From JBEGQX01 sp041180805 (GTDB lineage Bacteria; Planctomycetota; Planctomycetia; Gemmatales; Gemmataceae): DNA of 15,438 nucleotides. Position numbers and translations under genes: made by a program. How positions within the stretch are numbered: the first letter of the stretch is position 1; each line of letters begins with the position of its first letter. The DNA is taken from assembly GCA_041180805.1 (NCBI GenBank), contig JBEGQX010000004.1, forward strand, positions 1-15,438, read 5' to 3'. This document shows positions 1 through 7,481 of the stretch, piece by piece. The notes beneath the pieces are model-generated. The model saw only the letters and a list, made by a program, of their open reading frames with translations, was not told the DNA's origin and made no database searches.

Positions 1-176
1 CCCACATGATCAATGGCAATATAACCGCCGATGTGGTTGATGAATCTCCCAAGGCGGTTAAAAGTGGCGTTCTGGCGCTGCAAATTCATGTCGGGCCGGT
101 AATGACTGTGCAGTTCAAGGATCTTAATCTCAAGAAATTAAGCGCTGGATCTGACAGCGAAAAAAAAAAGCAGTAG
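1..176 (+). CDS. DUF1080 / 3-keto-disaccharide hydrolase-type domain protein, C-terminal end only (5' truncated by window)
   Basis: The frame starting at base 3 reads through to TAG at 174-176. Its last ~57 residues contain HMINGNITADVVDESP followed by SGVLALQIHVGPVMTVQFKD, the typical C-terminal strand pattern of the DUF1080 (PF06439) concanavalin-like fold. In this family, members hydrolyse 3-keto-glycosides or bind glycans, usually outside the cytoplasm. After the domain comes a polar tail (SAGSDSEKKKQ) encoded in part by ten consecutive A's at 160-169. The stop lies six bases past the A-run, and the neighbouring -1 frame continues as a cytochrome protein without its own start codon. This is therefore probably the N-terminal half of a DUF1080-cytochrome fusion rather than a complete separate gene. 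Catalytic residues lie upstream of the window and cannot be judged. The family call is confident; whether the stop is the true end is not. Confidence 0.85.
   Translation, partial: HMINGNITADVVDESPKAVKSGVLALQIHVGPVMTVQFKDLNLKKLSAGSDSEKKKQ
160..176 (+). promoter_or_regulatory. Candidate -1 frameshift / slippage site (A10 run with A_AAA_AAG heptamer)
   Basis: Ten A's at 160-169 are followed by G170. In the DUF1080 frame the codons are GAA AAA AAA AAG CAG TAG, so bases 164-170 form A_AAA_AAG in the correct phase for tandem -1 slippage; E. coli dnaX uses this heptamer. A shift there gives ...EKKK-AVGKENKK... and joins the DUF1080 frame to an 840-codon open frame ending at 2692. RNA polymerase slippage adding one A to the run would give the same junction. 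No strong Shine-Dalgarno-like stimulator is seen just upstream. A 10-bp hairpin lies downstream (222-260) but further away than usual for a stimulator. An assembly or sequencing error in the homopolymer is the main alternative. Confidence 0.6.
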
Positions 177-2692
177 GTAAGGAAAACAAAAAAGGTAAAG
201 CAAAGGCTCCGGACGATCCAAGGCTTGCTGGAAAGGAACCCCCTGCAACACCAGCAAGCTCTCTTAAGGTTCCCAAAGGTTTTAAAGTAGAACTCCTTCA
301 CAGTGTTCCCGCCTCCCAGGAAGGTTCTTGGGTCACTCTTTGTGTTGATCCCAAGGGCAGGCTTATCGTTTCTGATCAATATGGTTCCCTTTATCGGGTA
401 ACCCCATCACCCATCGGTGATTCAAAAACCCCCACTAAAGTCGAAAAAATCCCCGCGGATATTGGGGAGGCTCAGGGGCTTCTCTGGGCTTTTGACAGTC
501 TGTATGTCATGGTTAACAAGGGGGGAAAATATGACCATGGTCTTTATCGTGTCCGCGACACCAATGGTGATGACCAATTGGATGAAGTGACCTTGCTGCA
601 AAAGTTTTCAGGTGGCGGGGAACATGGTCCTCATGCTGTTTTGCTTGCGCCGGACGGTAAGAATATCATGGTGGTGATCGGTAACCAGACCAAGCTTGTG
701 GATTACAAATCTACAAAGGTTCCTGCTCGTTGGGGTGAGGATCACCTTTTGCCCAGAATGCCGGATGGTAGGGGTTTTATGGCCGGGGTTCTTGGACCTG
801 GTGGAACTATATACAAAGTTGATCCGGAAGGAAAAAACTGGGAAATTTTCGCCGTTGGCTTTCGCAATGAATACGATGCCGCTTTCAACAAGCATGGCGA
901 GCTATTTACTTATGATGCCGATATGGAATGGGATTTTAACACGCCTTGGTATCGACCTACCCGTGTTTGTCATGTAACCAGTGGTGCCGAGTTTGGCTGG
1001 AGAAATGGTGCCGGTAAATGGCCAGTACATTACACCGATAGCCTTCCCCCCGTTATTGATATAGGCCCTGGTTCGCCCACTGGTGTTACCTTTGGATACG
1101 GGGCCCGGTTCCCCGCGAAATTTCAAAATGCGTTTTACATTTGTGATTGGAGTTACGGCAAGATGTATGCCGTGCATCTGACCCCGGATGGAAGTTCCTA
1201 CAAGGTTGAAACTCAGGAGTTTGTAAGTGGAACTCCACTGCCTTTGACCGATGTGATTATCCATCCCAAGGATGGAGCCATGTATTTCACCATTGGTGGC
1301 AGAAGAACCAAGTCTGGTTTGTACCGTGTGACTTATACGGGTGAGGAATCTATTGCCCCCGCGAAAGTGGATGATACTGGTTCCGAACAACGGGCCATTC
1401 GCAAAATGCTGGAACAATTTCACCAGCCCAACCGCCCTGAAGCTGTAGCCAAGGCTTGGGATTATCTTGGGAATAATGATCGTTTCATCCGTTATGCGGC
1501 CAGGGTCGCATTGGAACATCAGGATCCCAAGTTGTGGAAAGAGAAGGTCCTTTCTGAAAAAGATCCGAACAAGGCTATTCCTGCGATTTTAGCCTTGGTG
1601 CGGGCAACAGCATCCGACCCCCAGCATAAAAAGGAAGAAGTGGATCCAGCTTTGAAATCCGCACTTCTTGTTATGCTCGGAAGGATCGATTTTGCCGGGC
1701 TGACGGACATTCAAAAGCTTGATTATTTGCGTGCCATGGGCGTTCTTTTTGTTCGCATGGGGGCCCCTGATGAGGCCACTGGAAAACTCCTGGCCCAAAA
1801 GTTGGATTCGCAACTGCCCGGCAAAAACAAGACTGTGAACGCGGAACTTTGCCAGATGCTTGTGTACTTGCAGTATCCATCGGCTGCTTCCAAGGGAATT
1901 GCATTACTGAAAAATTCCCCAACTCAGGAAGAGCAGATGGAAATAGCACGGGCTCTGCGCATGTTGAGAACGGGTTGGACCAATGAATTGAAGAAAGATT
2001 ATTTCACATGGTTTACCAAGGCTTATGGTTATAAGGGCGGAATGAGTTTTGGTGGCTTTTTGGATAACATCAAGCGAGATGCCATGGCGATGCTTTCCGA
2101 CAAGGAAAAAGCTGACATGAAGGATCTTCTTGAGGCAAAGCCAGTCGTGACCGAGGTGGCCTTGCCTGCCATTAAAAGGGACTTCGTAAAAAATTGGAAA
2201 ATGCCTGATATCGAGTCCAAGCTGGAAGCAGGATTGGCCAAAGGAAGGGATTTCGAGAAAGGAAAGAGGTTGTTTTCCGAGGCACGCTGCGTGGCCTGCC
2301 ATCGCTATCAAAATGATGGTGGAGCCCAGGGGCCGGATCTTACCAGTGCTGCTGGAAGATTCAGCAAGCGTGATCTTCTTGAATCGATTATCGATCCGAA
2401 CAAGGTGATAAGTGACCAGTATGCCGCAGTGATTATTACAACCGATGATGGCAAATTGGTCACGGGCCGGATCATTAATCTGGCGGGGAACAACATCATG
2501 CTGAATACGGATATGCTAAACCCGACTGCCATAACAAGTGTGGATCACCGTAAGGTGGAATCCATAGTAACCTCCAAGGTTTCCATGATGCCAGCCGGTT
2601 TGATTGACACCCTTAAAGAGGAAGAAATATACGACTTGATCGCATACATTCTTTCCCGGGGAGATGCATCTTCCCCCATGTTTTCCAAATGA
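170..2692 (+). CDS. PVC-type membrane-bound dehydrogenase propeller / HEAT / c-type heme protein, probably the C-terminal part of a frameshift fusion
   Basis: Probable periplasmic sugar or alcohol dehydrogenase with attached cytochrome c (TIGR02604 propeller, TIGR02603 heme domain). The first ATG is at 509, but it has no Shine-Dalgarno and lies inside conserved sequence: codons upstream of it encode VPKGFKVELLHSVP...GSWVTLCVDPKGRLIVSDQ, which aligns with residues 215-250 of the paralogue at 9671. No ATG, GTG or TTG precedes 509 in this frame, which is closed by TGA at 152-154, so entry by -1 shift near 170 is most likely. Numbering from 509: GGGEHGPHA 35-43 and GFRNEYD 117-123 resemble the His and Arg-Asn active-site strands of PQQ glucose dehydrogenase-like propellers. 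YDADMEWD is at 135-142, an Asp-rich loop DTNGDDQLDE at 17-26 may bind calcium, a helical HEAT-like region spans about 280-580, heme motif CVACH is at 594-598 and the likely axial Met is M694. It has no signal peptide of its own, as expected if export is supplied by the DUF1080 half. Confidence 0.88.
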   Translation, partial: AVGKENKKGKAKAPDDPRLAGKEPPATPASSLKVPKGFKVELLHSVPASQEGSWVTLCVDPKGRLIVSDQYGSLYRVTPSPIGDSKTPTKVEKIPADIGEAQGLLWAFDSLYVMVNKGGKYDHGLYRVRDTNGDDQLDEVTLLQKFSGGGEHGPHAVLLAPDGKNIMVVIGNQTKLVDYKSTKVPARWGEDHLLPRMPDGRGFMAGVLGPGGTIYKVDPEGKNWEIFAVGFRNEYDAAFNKHGELFTYDADMEWDFNTPWYRPTRVCHVTSGAEFGWRNGAGKWPVHYTDSLPPVIDIGPGSPTGVTFGYGARFPAKFQNAFYICDWSYGKMYAVHLTPDGSSYKVETQEFVSGTPLPLTDVIIHPKDGAMYFTIGGRRTKSGLYRVTYTGEESIAPAKVDDTGSEQRAIRKMLEQFHQPNRPEAVAKAWDYLGNNDRFIRYAARVALEHQDPKLWKEKVLSEKDPNKAIPAILALVRATASDPQHKKEEVDPALKSALLVMLGRIDFAGLTDIQKLDYLRAMGVLFVRMGAPDEATGKLLAQKLDSQLPGKNKTVNAELCQMLVYLQYPSAASKGIALLKNSPTQEEQMEIARALRMLRTGWTNELKKDYFTWFTKAYGYKGGMSFGGFLDNIKRDAMAMLSDKEKADMKDLLEAKPVVTEVALPAIKRDFVKNWKMPDIESKLEAGLAKGRDFEKGKRLFSEARCVACHRYQNDGGAQGPDLTSAAGRFSKRDLLESIIDPNKVISDQYAAVIITTDDGKLVTGRIINLAGNNIMLNTDMLNPTAITSVDHRKVESIVTSKVSMMPAGLIDTLKEEEIYDLIAYILSRGDASSPMFSK
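222..260 (+). other. 10-bp hairpin downstream of the slippage site
   Basis: Bases 222-231 (GGCTTGCTGG) pair with 251-260 (CCAGCAAGCT): nine Watson-Crick pairs and one G-U, around a 19-nt loop. It lies within the linker between the DUF1080 part and the propeller, before the conserved VPKGF segment. Frameshift-stimulating structures usually begin about 5-9 nt after the slippery site, but this one starts 51 nt after base 170. A stimulatory role is therefore uncertain and the hairpin could be incidental. Confidence 0.4.
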
Positions 2693-2697
2693 GGTGG
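2691..2697 (+). promoter_or_regulatory. Shine-Dalgarno setting the start at 2703
   Basis: GAGGTGG ends 5 nt before ATG 2703 and overlaps the TGA stop (2690-2692) of the upstream cytochrome gene. This layout favours translational coupling and supports 2703 over 2664 as the start. Confidence 0.6.
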
Positions 2698-2702
2698 CAG
2701 GG

Positions 2703-5700
2703 ATGAAAAAGGTGACAAGGTTTCTAACAGGCTTTTTGCTCCTAGTGGCAGTGCTAATGGGGTTTACCCATAAAAAGGCCGAAAGTCAGTCACCTGCTGG
2801 TTCCAAATATCACTTTGTTAATCTAAACGGGCATCGGTTTCAGTTGCCTGTTGGATACACCATTGAACTTGCTGCCGCTTCGCCCCAGACAGAAAGACCC
2901 ATCACGGCTTCTCTGGATGATCAGGGCAGGTTATATGTAGCAGAATCGTCCGGATCAAATGAAAAAGTCGACGTTCAGTTAATGAAGAAACCCCATCGTA
3001 TTCTCCGCCTGGAGGACAAGGACGGTGATGGAAAGTACGAGCATTCTTCAGTATTTGCCGACCAAATGATGTTTCCGGAAGGAACTTTGTGGATGCAGGG
3101 ATCGCTTTATGTGGCGGCTCCACCCAGCATTTGGAAACTAACCGATTCGGATGGCGATGGTATCGCGGATAAACGGGAGGAATGGTTCAAAGGAAAAACG
3201 CTTACCGGTTGCGCCAATGATTTGCACGGGCCTTACGAAGGGCGTGATGGCTGGATTTACTGGTGCAAAGGAGCGTTTGCCCAGCAGGATTATGAGATTC
3301 GCGGTAAGAAATGGTCCACCAAGGCTTCGCATATATTTCGTTGCAAGCCGGATGGTTCCGGATTTGAACCAGTGATGACAGGCGGAATGGATAATCCGGT
3401 GGACACCGCGTTTACCCCCGAAGGTGAAAGAGTTTTTACCACAACTTTTTTTCAACACCCTGCCGCAGGGCTTCGAGATGGACTTATTCATGCCATTTAT
3501 GGTGGGGTTTACGGCAAATTAAACGATGTTATCAGGGATCACCCTTGGACTTCCCATGATGTTATGCCGGTATTAACCCATATGGGGGCAGCAGCACCAT
3601 GCGGGCTTCATTGCTATGAATCGGAATCCCTAGGTGAAGGATTTCGAGGTAATTTGTTCGCCTGCCAGTTTAATCTACGCAAGGTTTCCCGCCATATTCT
3701 TCTTCCTGATGGTTCAGGGATGAAAAGTGTGGATTCCGATTTTGTTGTTTCAGATCAAGTGGATTTTCACCCAACCGATGTCTTGGAGGATGTGGATGGT
3801 TCCCTGCTGATTGTTGATACCGGTGGTTGGTACAAACTGTGCTGCCCCACTTCGCAATTGGTTAAGCCAGATGTACGGGGTGCTATATACCGTGTTCGAA
3901 AAAATGATGCTGCCGGTGTTAAAGATCCTGCAGGAAAAAGTATTTCATGGGAAACGGCCGGCGTGGATGAACTCTCTCTTTTGTTGAAAGATTCACGATG
4001 GATGGTTCGTAAAATTGCATCTCAAAGATTATCTGTCAAAGGGGATGATGCGGTTCCTTATCTTGTCAGGGAATTTGAGGCTGCCAAATCCATCTCCCAA
4101 AAGCAAAATGTTATTTGGGCATTGGCCAGATTGGGTAGTTCCAGTTCCTTGGATTATATCGCCAGCAAAATTGCCTCGGAAAACGAGCAAGTGGTTCAAG
4201 CATGTTTGAATGCTGTCTCACTGCACCGGTATAAACCGGCCAGGTCTGCTTTATTTCAGGTTTTAGAAAACGGATCGGATGCTAATAAGCGCCTCGCAAT
4301 CGAATGCCTTGGCAGAATTGGCGCGGTAAATTCGGTGGGACAAATCCTTAAGGCTTCAATTCAGGCCAAAGACAGGGCGTTTTCCCATGCCGCAACCTAC
4401 GCACTTTATGAATTGGGTGATTTTAAAAACACTAAAAATGGTTTGAATTCCGATTCTGCAAGAGTCCAATCCATAGCTCTGCATGCTCTTGAATTGATTG
4501 ATCCCCCTGGATTGAAGGCTGGCATGGTCTTGGATGCCATGAAAACTAATGATCGCTCATTGACCGATTCATGCTGGTGGCTGATTTCCCGGCACCCGGA
4601 ATGGGGTGGCGAGGTGCAGCCTTTTCTTATCCAAGAACTGTCCAAGGTTAAGGACTCTGAAACAGGGGAATGGGTTGGTAGGCTGGCTGCTTTGGCAAAA
4701 TCACCTGCTATTGCGGATATGTTGGGCAGACTGGTGGTGGATGAAAAGGCTTCTGTATCCGCAAGGATAATTGCTTTGCGGGCGATGGCGCAATCAACCA
4801 CCAAGGAGGTGTCTGCTTCATGGCTGGCAGCTTGGAAAAAATTGCTTGAAAACAGTAACGAAGCTTTTGTAAATGAGTCTTTGCAGGCAATTCAATCCTT
4901 GAAATTGAATGCTTCCAATTCGGCGTCACTTCAACCGCTTTTTCAAGGATTATTCGGAAATACCGCATTTCAGCCTGATACACGGCTTAGAGCAGGCGCC
5001 TTGCTTGCAAGTGGTTTTAAAATTGTGGATGAATCACAATGGAATCTTTTGAATGATGCGCTGGATCCTTCTCAAACGGTTTCCAACCGTCTGCGTGCTT
5101 CCGAAATCCTTGCCAAAGCGAGGCTGGATTCAAAACAGTTGCTTTCACTTTGCAGGGTCATTGAACGAGCTAGCCCTTTTGAGGTTGACCGCCTTCTGGA
5201 TTGTTTTTCCACGAATCAGGATGATGCGGTAGGCTTGGAACTTACGAAGGCTTTGGCCAAGTCCAAGGCCCTTGGCAGCCTAAAGATGGATGTCATTCGT
5301 GATAAAACCAAGAGGTATGGAGCCAACACTCAGGCGAGCTTGAAAAGCCTCGAGGAAAAAGTAAAAGAGAACAACTCCAAAAACCTTGAAAAAATGGAAA
5401 CCTTGCTTGCGTTGATTCCAACTTCAGACATTCGAAGGGGCCAGTTGGTTTTTCAAAGTGTCAAGGGTGCCTGTTATTCCTGCCATGCGATTGGTTACTT
5501 GGGCGGGAAAATTGGCCCAGACCTTACTCGCATAGGCCAAATTCGCACGGAAAGGGACCTTCTTGAATCGATCCTTTTTCCAAGCGCAAGTTTTGTTCGC
5601 AGTTATGAGCCAACCAAGGTTATCACCGCATCCGGGAAAATATTCCAAGGTCTCTTGAAAGTCGATGATCCCAGGGAGATAGTCCTTACGACAGGCCCCG

Positions 5701-5840
5701 ACCAGACAGTAAAGATTTCCAAGGAGGATATTGAATCCATGGAGCCAGGTACTGTGTCTGTGATGCCCGCTGGACTTGACCAGCAATTTACTCCGCAGGA
5801 GTTGGCCGACCTTGTGGCTTTTCTTAAAGCTTGCAAATAG
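2703..5840 (+). CDS. Secreted PVC-type dehydrogenase propeller / HEAT / c-type heme protein (divergent member)
   Basis: A 1045-residue exported protein with a TIGR02604-like propeller, HEAT repeats and a TIGR02603 heme domain. I place the start at ATG 2703 rather than the in-frame ATG at 2664. The later one has GAGGTGG at 2691-2697 and begins a clean signal peptide (MKK, hydrophobic core about 8-22), whereas the earlier start would add 13 residues overlapping the preceding gene. Asp-rich calcium-type loops lie at 105-113 (DKDGDGKYE) and 148-156 (DSDGDGIAD). The propeller has NDLHGPYEGRDGW and then GGMDNPVDTAF, so where the other two copies have Arg-Asn this one has Asp-Asn; substrate or activity may differ. 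About 440-880 is a long array of HEAT-like helices. CYSCH is at 924-928 (bases 5472-5486) and the likely axial Met is M1021 in VSVMPAGL. The 10-bp gap to the upstream gene implies co-transcription and perhaps coupled translation. Family confidence is high, substrate unknown. Confidence 0.9.
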   Translation: MKKVTRFLTGFLLLVAVLMGFTHKKAESQSPAGSKYHFVNLNGHRFQLPVGYTIELAAASPQTERPITASLDDQGRLYVAESSGSNEKVDVQLMKKPHRILRLEDKDGDGKYEHSSVFADQMMFPEGTLWMQGSLYVAAPPSIWKLTDSDGDGIADKREEWFKGKTLTGCANDLHGPYEGRDGWIYWCKGAFAQQDYEIRGKKWSTKASHIFRCKPDGSGFEPVMTGGMDNPVDTAFTPEGERVFTTTFFQHPAAGLRDGLIHAIYGGVYGKLNDVIRDHPWTSHDVMPVLTHMGAAAPCGLHCYESESLGEGFRGNLFACQFNLRKVSRHILLPDGSGMKSVDSDFVVSDQVDFHPTDVLEDVDGSLLIVDTGGWYKLCCPTSQLVKPDVRGAIYRVRKNDAAGVKDPAGKSISWETAGVDELSLLLKDSRWMVRKIASQRLSVKGDDAVPYLVREFEAAKSISQKQNVIWALARLGSSSSLDYIASKIASENEQVVQACLNAVSLHRYKPARSALFQVLENGSDANKRLAIECLGRIGAVNSVGQILKASIQAKDRAFSHAATYALYELGDFKNTKNGLNSDSARVQSIALHALELIDPPGLKAGMVLDAMKTNDRSLTDSCWWLISRHPEWGGEVQPFLIQELSKVKDSETGEWVGRLAALAKSPAIADMLGRLVVDEKASVSARIIALRAMAQSTTKEVSASWLAAWKKLLENSNEAFVNESLQAIQSLKLNASNSASLQPLFQGLFGNTAFQPDTRLRAGALLASGFKIVDESQWNLLNDALDPSQTVSNRLRASEILAKARLDSKQLLSLCRVIERASPFEVDRLLDCFSTNQDDAVGLELTKALAKSKALGSLKMDVIRDKTKRYGANTQASLKSLEEKVKENNSKNLEKMETLLALIPTSDIRRGQLVFQSVKGACYSCHAIGYLGGKIGPDLTRIGQIRTERDLLESILFPSASFVRSYEPTKVITASGKIFQGLLKVDDPREIVLTTGPDQTVKISKEDIESMEPGTVSVMPAGLDQQFTPQELADLVAFLKACK

Positions 5841-5866
5841 TGATCATTGTTTTTTGCGAATGATCA
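5841..5866. terminator. Inverted repeat between convergent genes, possible weak bidirectional terminator
   Basis: TGATCATT (5841-5848) and AATGATCA (5859-5866) form a perfect 8-bp stem around a 10-nt loop containing six T's. It begins immediately after the stop of the + strand cytochrome gene and overlaps the last codons of the - strand glycosidase gene. The stem is AT-rich and no T-tract follows either arm, so efficiency as an intrinsic terminator is doubtful; the position is the main argument. Confidence 0.35.
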
Positions 5867-7460
5867 GCAACCAGTCATCATTGTCTGGTGCGCTGAAACT
5901 AAATCCATCGCGTTTGGCTTTTTGTTTGCGTCCAGACATGGGGTTCCACCATTCCTCGGATTCAGTTTCTTGGGGATTGGGGATGCCACGAAATTGTACG
6001 GTTCCACCTTTGGGAAGATAGGCTAACACCGTGGAAAAATCCCTTGTTCGAGAGCAGGCAATGAATTTCGAAGGGTCGTTTACGCCCGGCTGCTGGGTTA
6101 ACAAAAGCTGATCCGGCATCAGGTTCCACCAGGGAATGGAATCCATGAGTTTGGCAAGATGCTGTATCTGATTGGCGCCCGGCAGGTCTTTGGCTGTCTT
6201 CCATGGCTGGGCAATCCCGCTTCCGGGGTGATTCAGCGGAACCCCGGCCGTTGCCTGCCAACTCCACATGCCATGCGCACCATAGGTGACCCCTGCAGTT
6301 GGCGTGGTAAGTAAACTCCAATAGATTGCCCTTCGTACCTGATAAGCGGTAATCGGTTTCTTGGATTGATAGGCGAGATGATCTTCGTAGGGTGGTTCTA
6401 AATTTATAATGGGTTTCATGGTGCCCTTTGTCAGGGAAGCCTGTACAGGTCCCGAATGGGTCCATTTGAGGGAAGCGTTGTCATCACCATGGCCGCTTTG
6501 GTAGGCAAGAATGTTCAGCCATTTTTCCGATTTCCAAGATTCCCAGGGCCAATTTCGACCAGTTGGATGTGTGGTAACGGGGGCATGTGGAACATTTTCA
6601 AATACCTCTCTCCCAATCTTTTTCCATTTTTCACCGGCTTGGGCTTGGTAGGAATTATCGCCAGCAAGAATCCAGACGATGGGATGAGACCCATACCTGG
6701 CTAATTCGTACCTGCAAAGAAGAATAATATCCTCATCCGCAAGAAAATATCCCGGATCATTTTTTGTGAGTGACCAAACCATTACTGGTGCTGCCAGAAA
6801 GCCTGATGCTTCAATGGCATCCATTTTTCGATCCAGATTCCGAAAGAATGGAATCGAGATTTGAACTGGTTTCTGCTCGCCAAAAGCTTTGTTTCCAGCG
6901 GAATCTTTTTCCGCGGTTCGCCATGGCGCCAGCATGTTAAATTGAACAACGCTGAAACCCTTGCGAGTGCGATCTTGAAGATAACTGGTCCAATCTTCCT
7001 CACTGCTTAAAAGCGGTCCATTCCATACTGTATCCCCCAACCAGAAGAAAGGTGTTCCATCCTGATGCTCCAAATAAGTCTTATTGGGGATCACCCGTAC
7101 CATTCCATGCTTGCTCCACCGGTTTTTACTGGTGGGGGCAATAACTTTGATGGTGCCTTTGGATCCATGAATACCTTCTAAAGCGGGCTTGGAGTATGTT
7201 TCGTAAGACCAGATTCCCTCCTGGTCCGGGCGGAGACGAATTTTGAAGTTCTTGTCGCCATCCCAAAAACCCGGCCAGGTGAATTTGTTGCCTGCCGGAT
7301 CTTTAAGGTAAATTCCGAATTCTATTTTTTCAGGTTTTTGATCCTTCAACGAGGAGGCCTGAAAGCTTCCCTCCCAGCGTTCCCATTTCGGTAATTCCAC
7401 CTCGCTGGGGGGTTGACAAAGAATATTTAGCGTAAAAGCAAGCCAGGCAAATAACCCCAT
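5844..7460 (-). CDS. Secreted DUF5060/DUF4038 apiosidase-like glycoside hydrolase (GH140-like)
   Basis: A 538-residue protein with the order N-terminal hydrophobic export segment (about 3-15), DUF5060-like beta-sandwich (about 25-110, with WERWEGSF and PGFWDG), DUF4038 TIM barrel (about 125-450, with FFWLGDTVW at 138-146) and a C-terminal 'putative collagen-binding' beta domain (about 460-536). Asp268 in WILAGDNS and Glu355 in INLEPPYED sit where GH140-type enzymes keep their acid/base and nucleophile, so a working retaining glycosidase is plausible. Characterised relatives cleave apiose from pectic rhamnogalacturonan II, but the substrate here is unknown. The start is firm: GGAG lies 8 nt upstream and an in-frame stop shortly before it. 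The export segment lacks N-terminal Lys/Arg, and Cys15 does not follow a lipobox consensus. It lies 21 bp downstream of the SDR gene and is probably co-transcribed with it. It converges on the cytochrome gene with a 3-bp gap. Confidence 0.82.
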   Translation of the reverse strand: MGLFAWLAFTLNILCQPPSEVELPKWERWEGSFQASSLKDQKPEKIEFGIYLKDPAGNKFTWPGFWDGDKNFKIRLRPDQEGIWSYETYSKPALEGIHGSKGTIKVIAPTSKNRWSKHGMVRVIPNKTYLEHQDGTPFFWLGDTVWNGPLLSSEEDWTSYLQDRTRKGFSVVQFNMLAPWRTAEKDSAGNKAFGEQKPVQISIPFFRNLDRKMDAIEASGFLAAPVMVWSLTKNDPGYFLADEDIILLCRYELARYGSHPIVWILAGDNSYQAQAGEKWKKIGREVFENVPHAPVTTHPTGRNWPWESWKSEKWLNILAYQSGHGDDNASLKWTHSGPVQASLTKGTMKPIINLEPPYEDHLAYQSKKPITAYQVRRAIYWSLLTTPTAGVTYGAHGMWSWQATAGVPLNHPGSGIAQPWKTAKDLPGANQIQHLAKLMDSIPWWNLMPDQLLLTQQPGVNDPSKFIACSRTRDFSTVLAYLPKGGTVQFRGIPNPQETESEEWWNPMSGRKQKAKRDGFSFSAPDNDDWLLIIRKKQ

Positions 7461-7481
7461 GTCGAATTCTCCAAGCGGGGA

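Noticed and set aside
509..511. ATG 509 as the true start of the first cytochrome
   Set aside because: No Shine-Dalgarno, no signal peptide, and the conserved propeller sequence shared with the paralogue at 9671 continues more than 60 codons upstream in the same frame.
902..1519. 205-codon open frame on the - strand
   Set aside because: It lies wholly antisense to the conserved propeller coding region of the + strand cytochrome, its translation resembles no family I know, and it has no context as a gene.
2664..2702. Earlier ATG at 2664 as start of the second cytochrome gene
   Set aside because: It adds 13 residues before a clean MKK signal peptide, overlaps the upstream gene and has no Shine-Dalgarno; ATG 2703 has one.
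5962..6465. 167-codon - strand open frame inside the glycosidase gene
   Set aside because: It overlaps the DUF4038 coding sequence in another frame on the same strand; its composition is unlike a real protein and the DUF4038 frame explains the DNA.
7414..7418. Cys15 of the glycosidase as a lipoprotein attachment site
   Set aside because: The preceding residues are N-I-L, not the [LVI]-x-[GAS] expected before a lipidated Cys.
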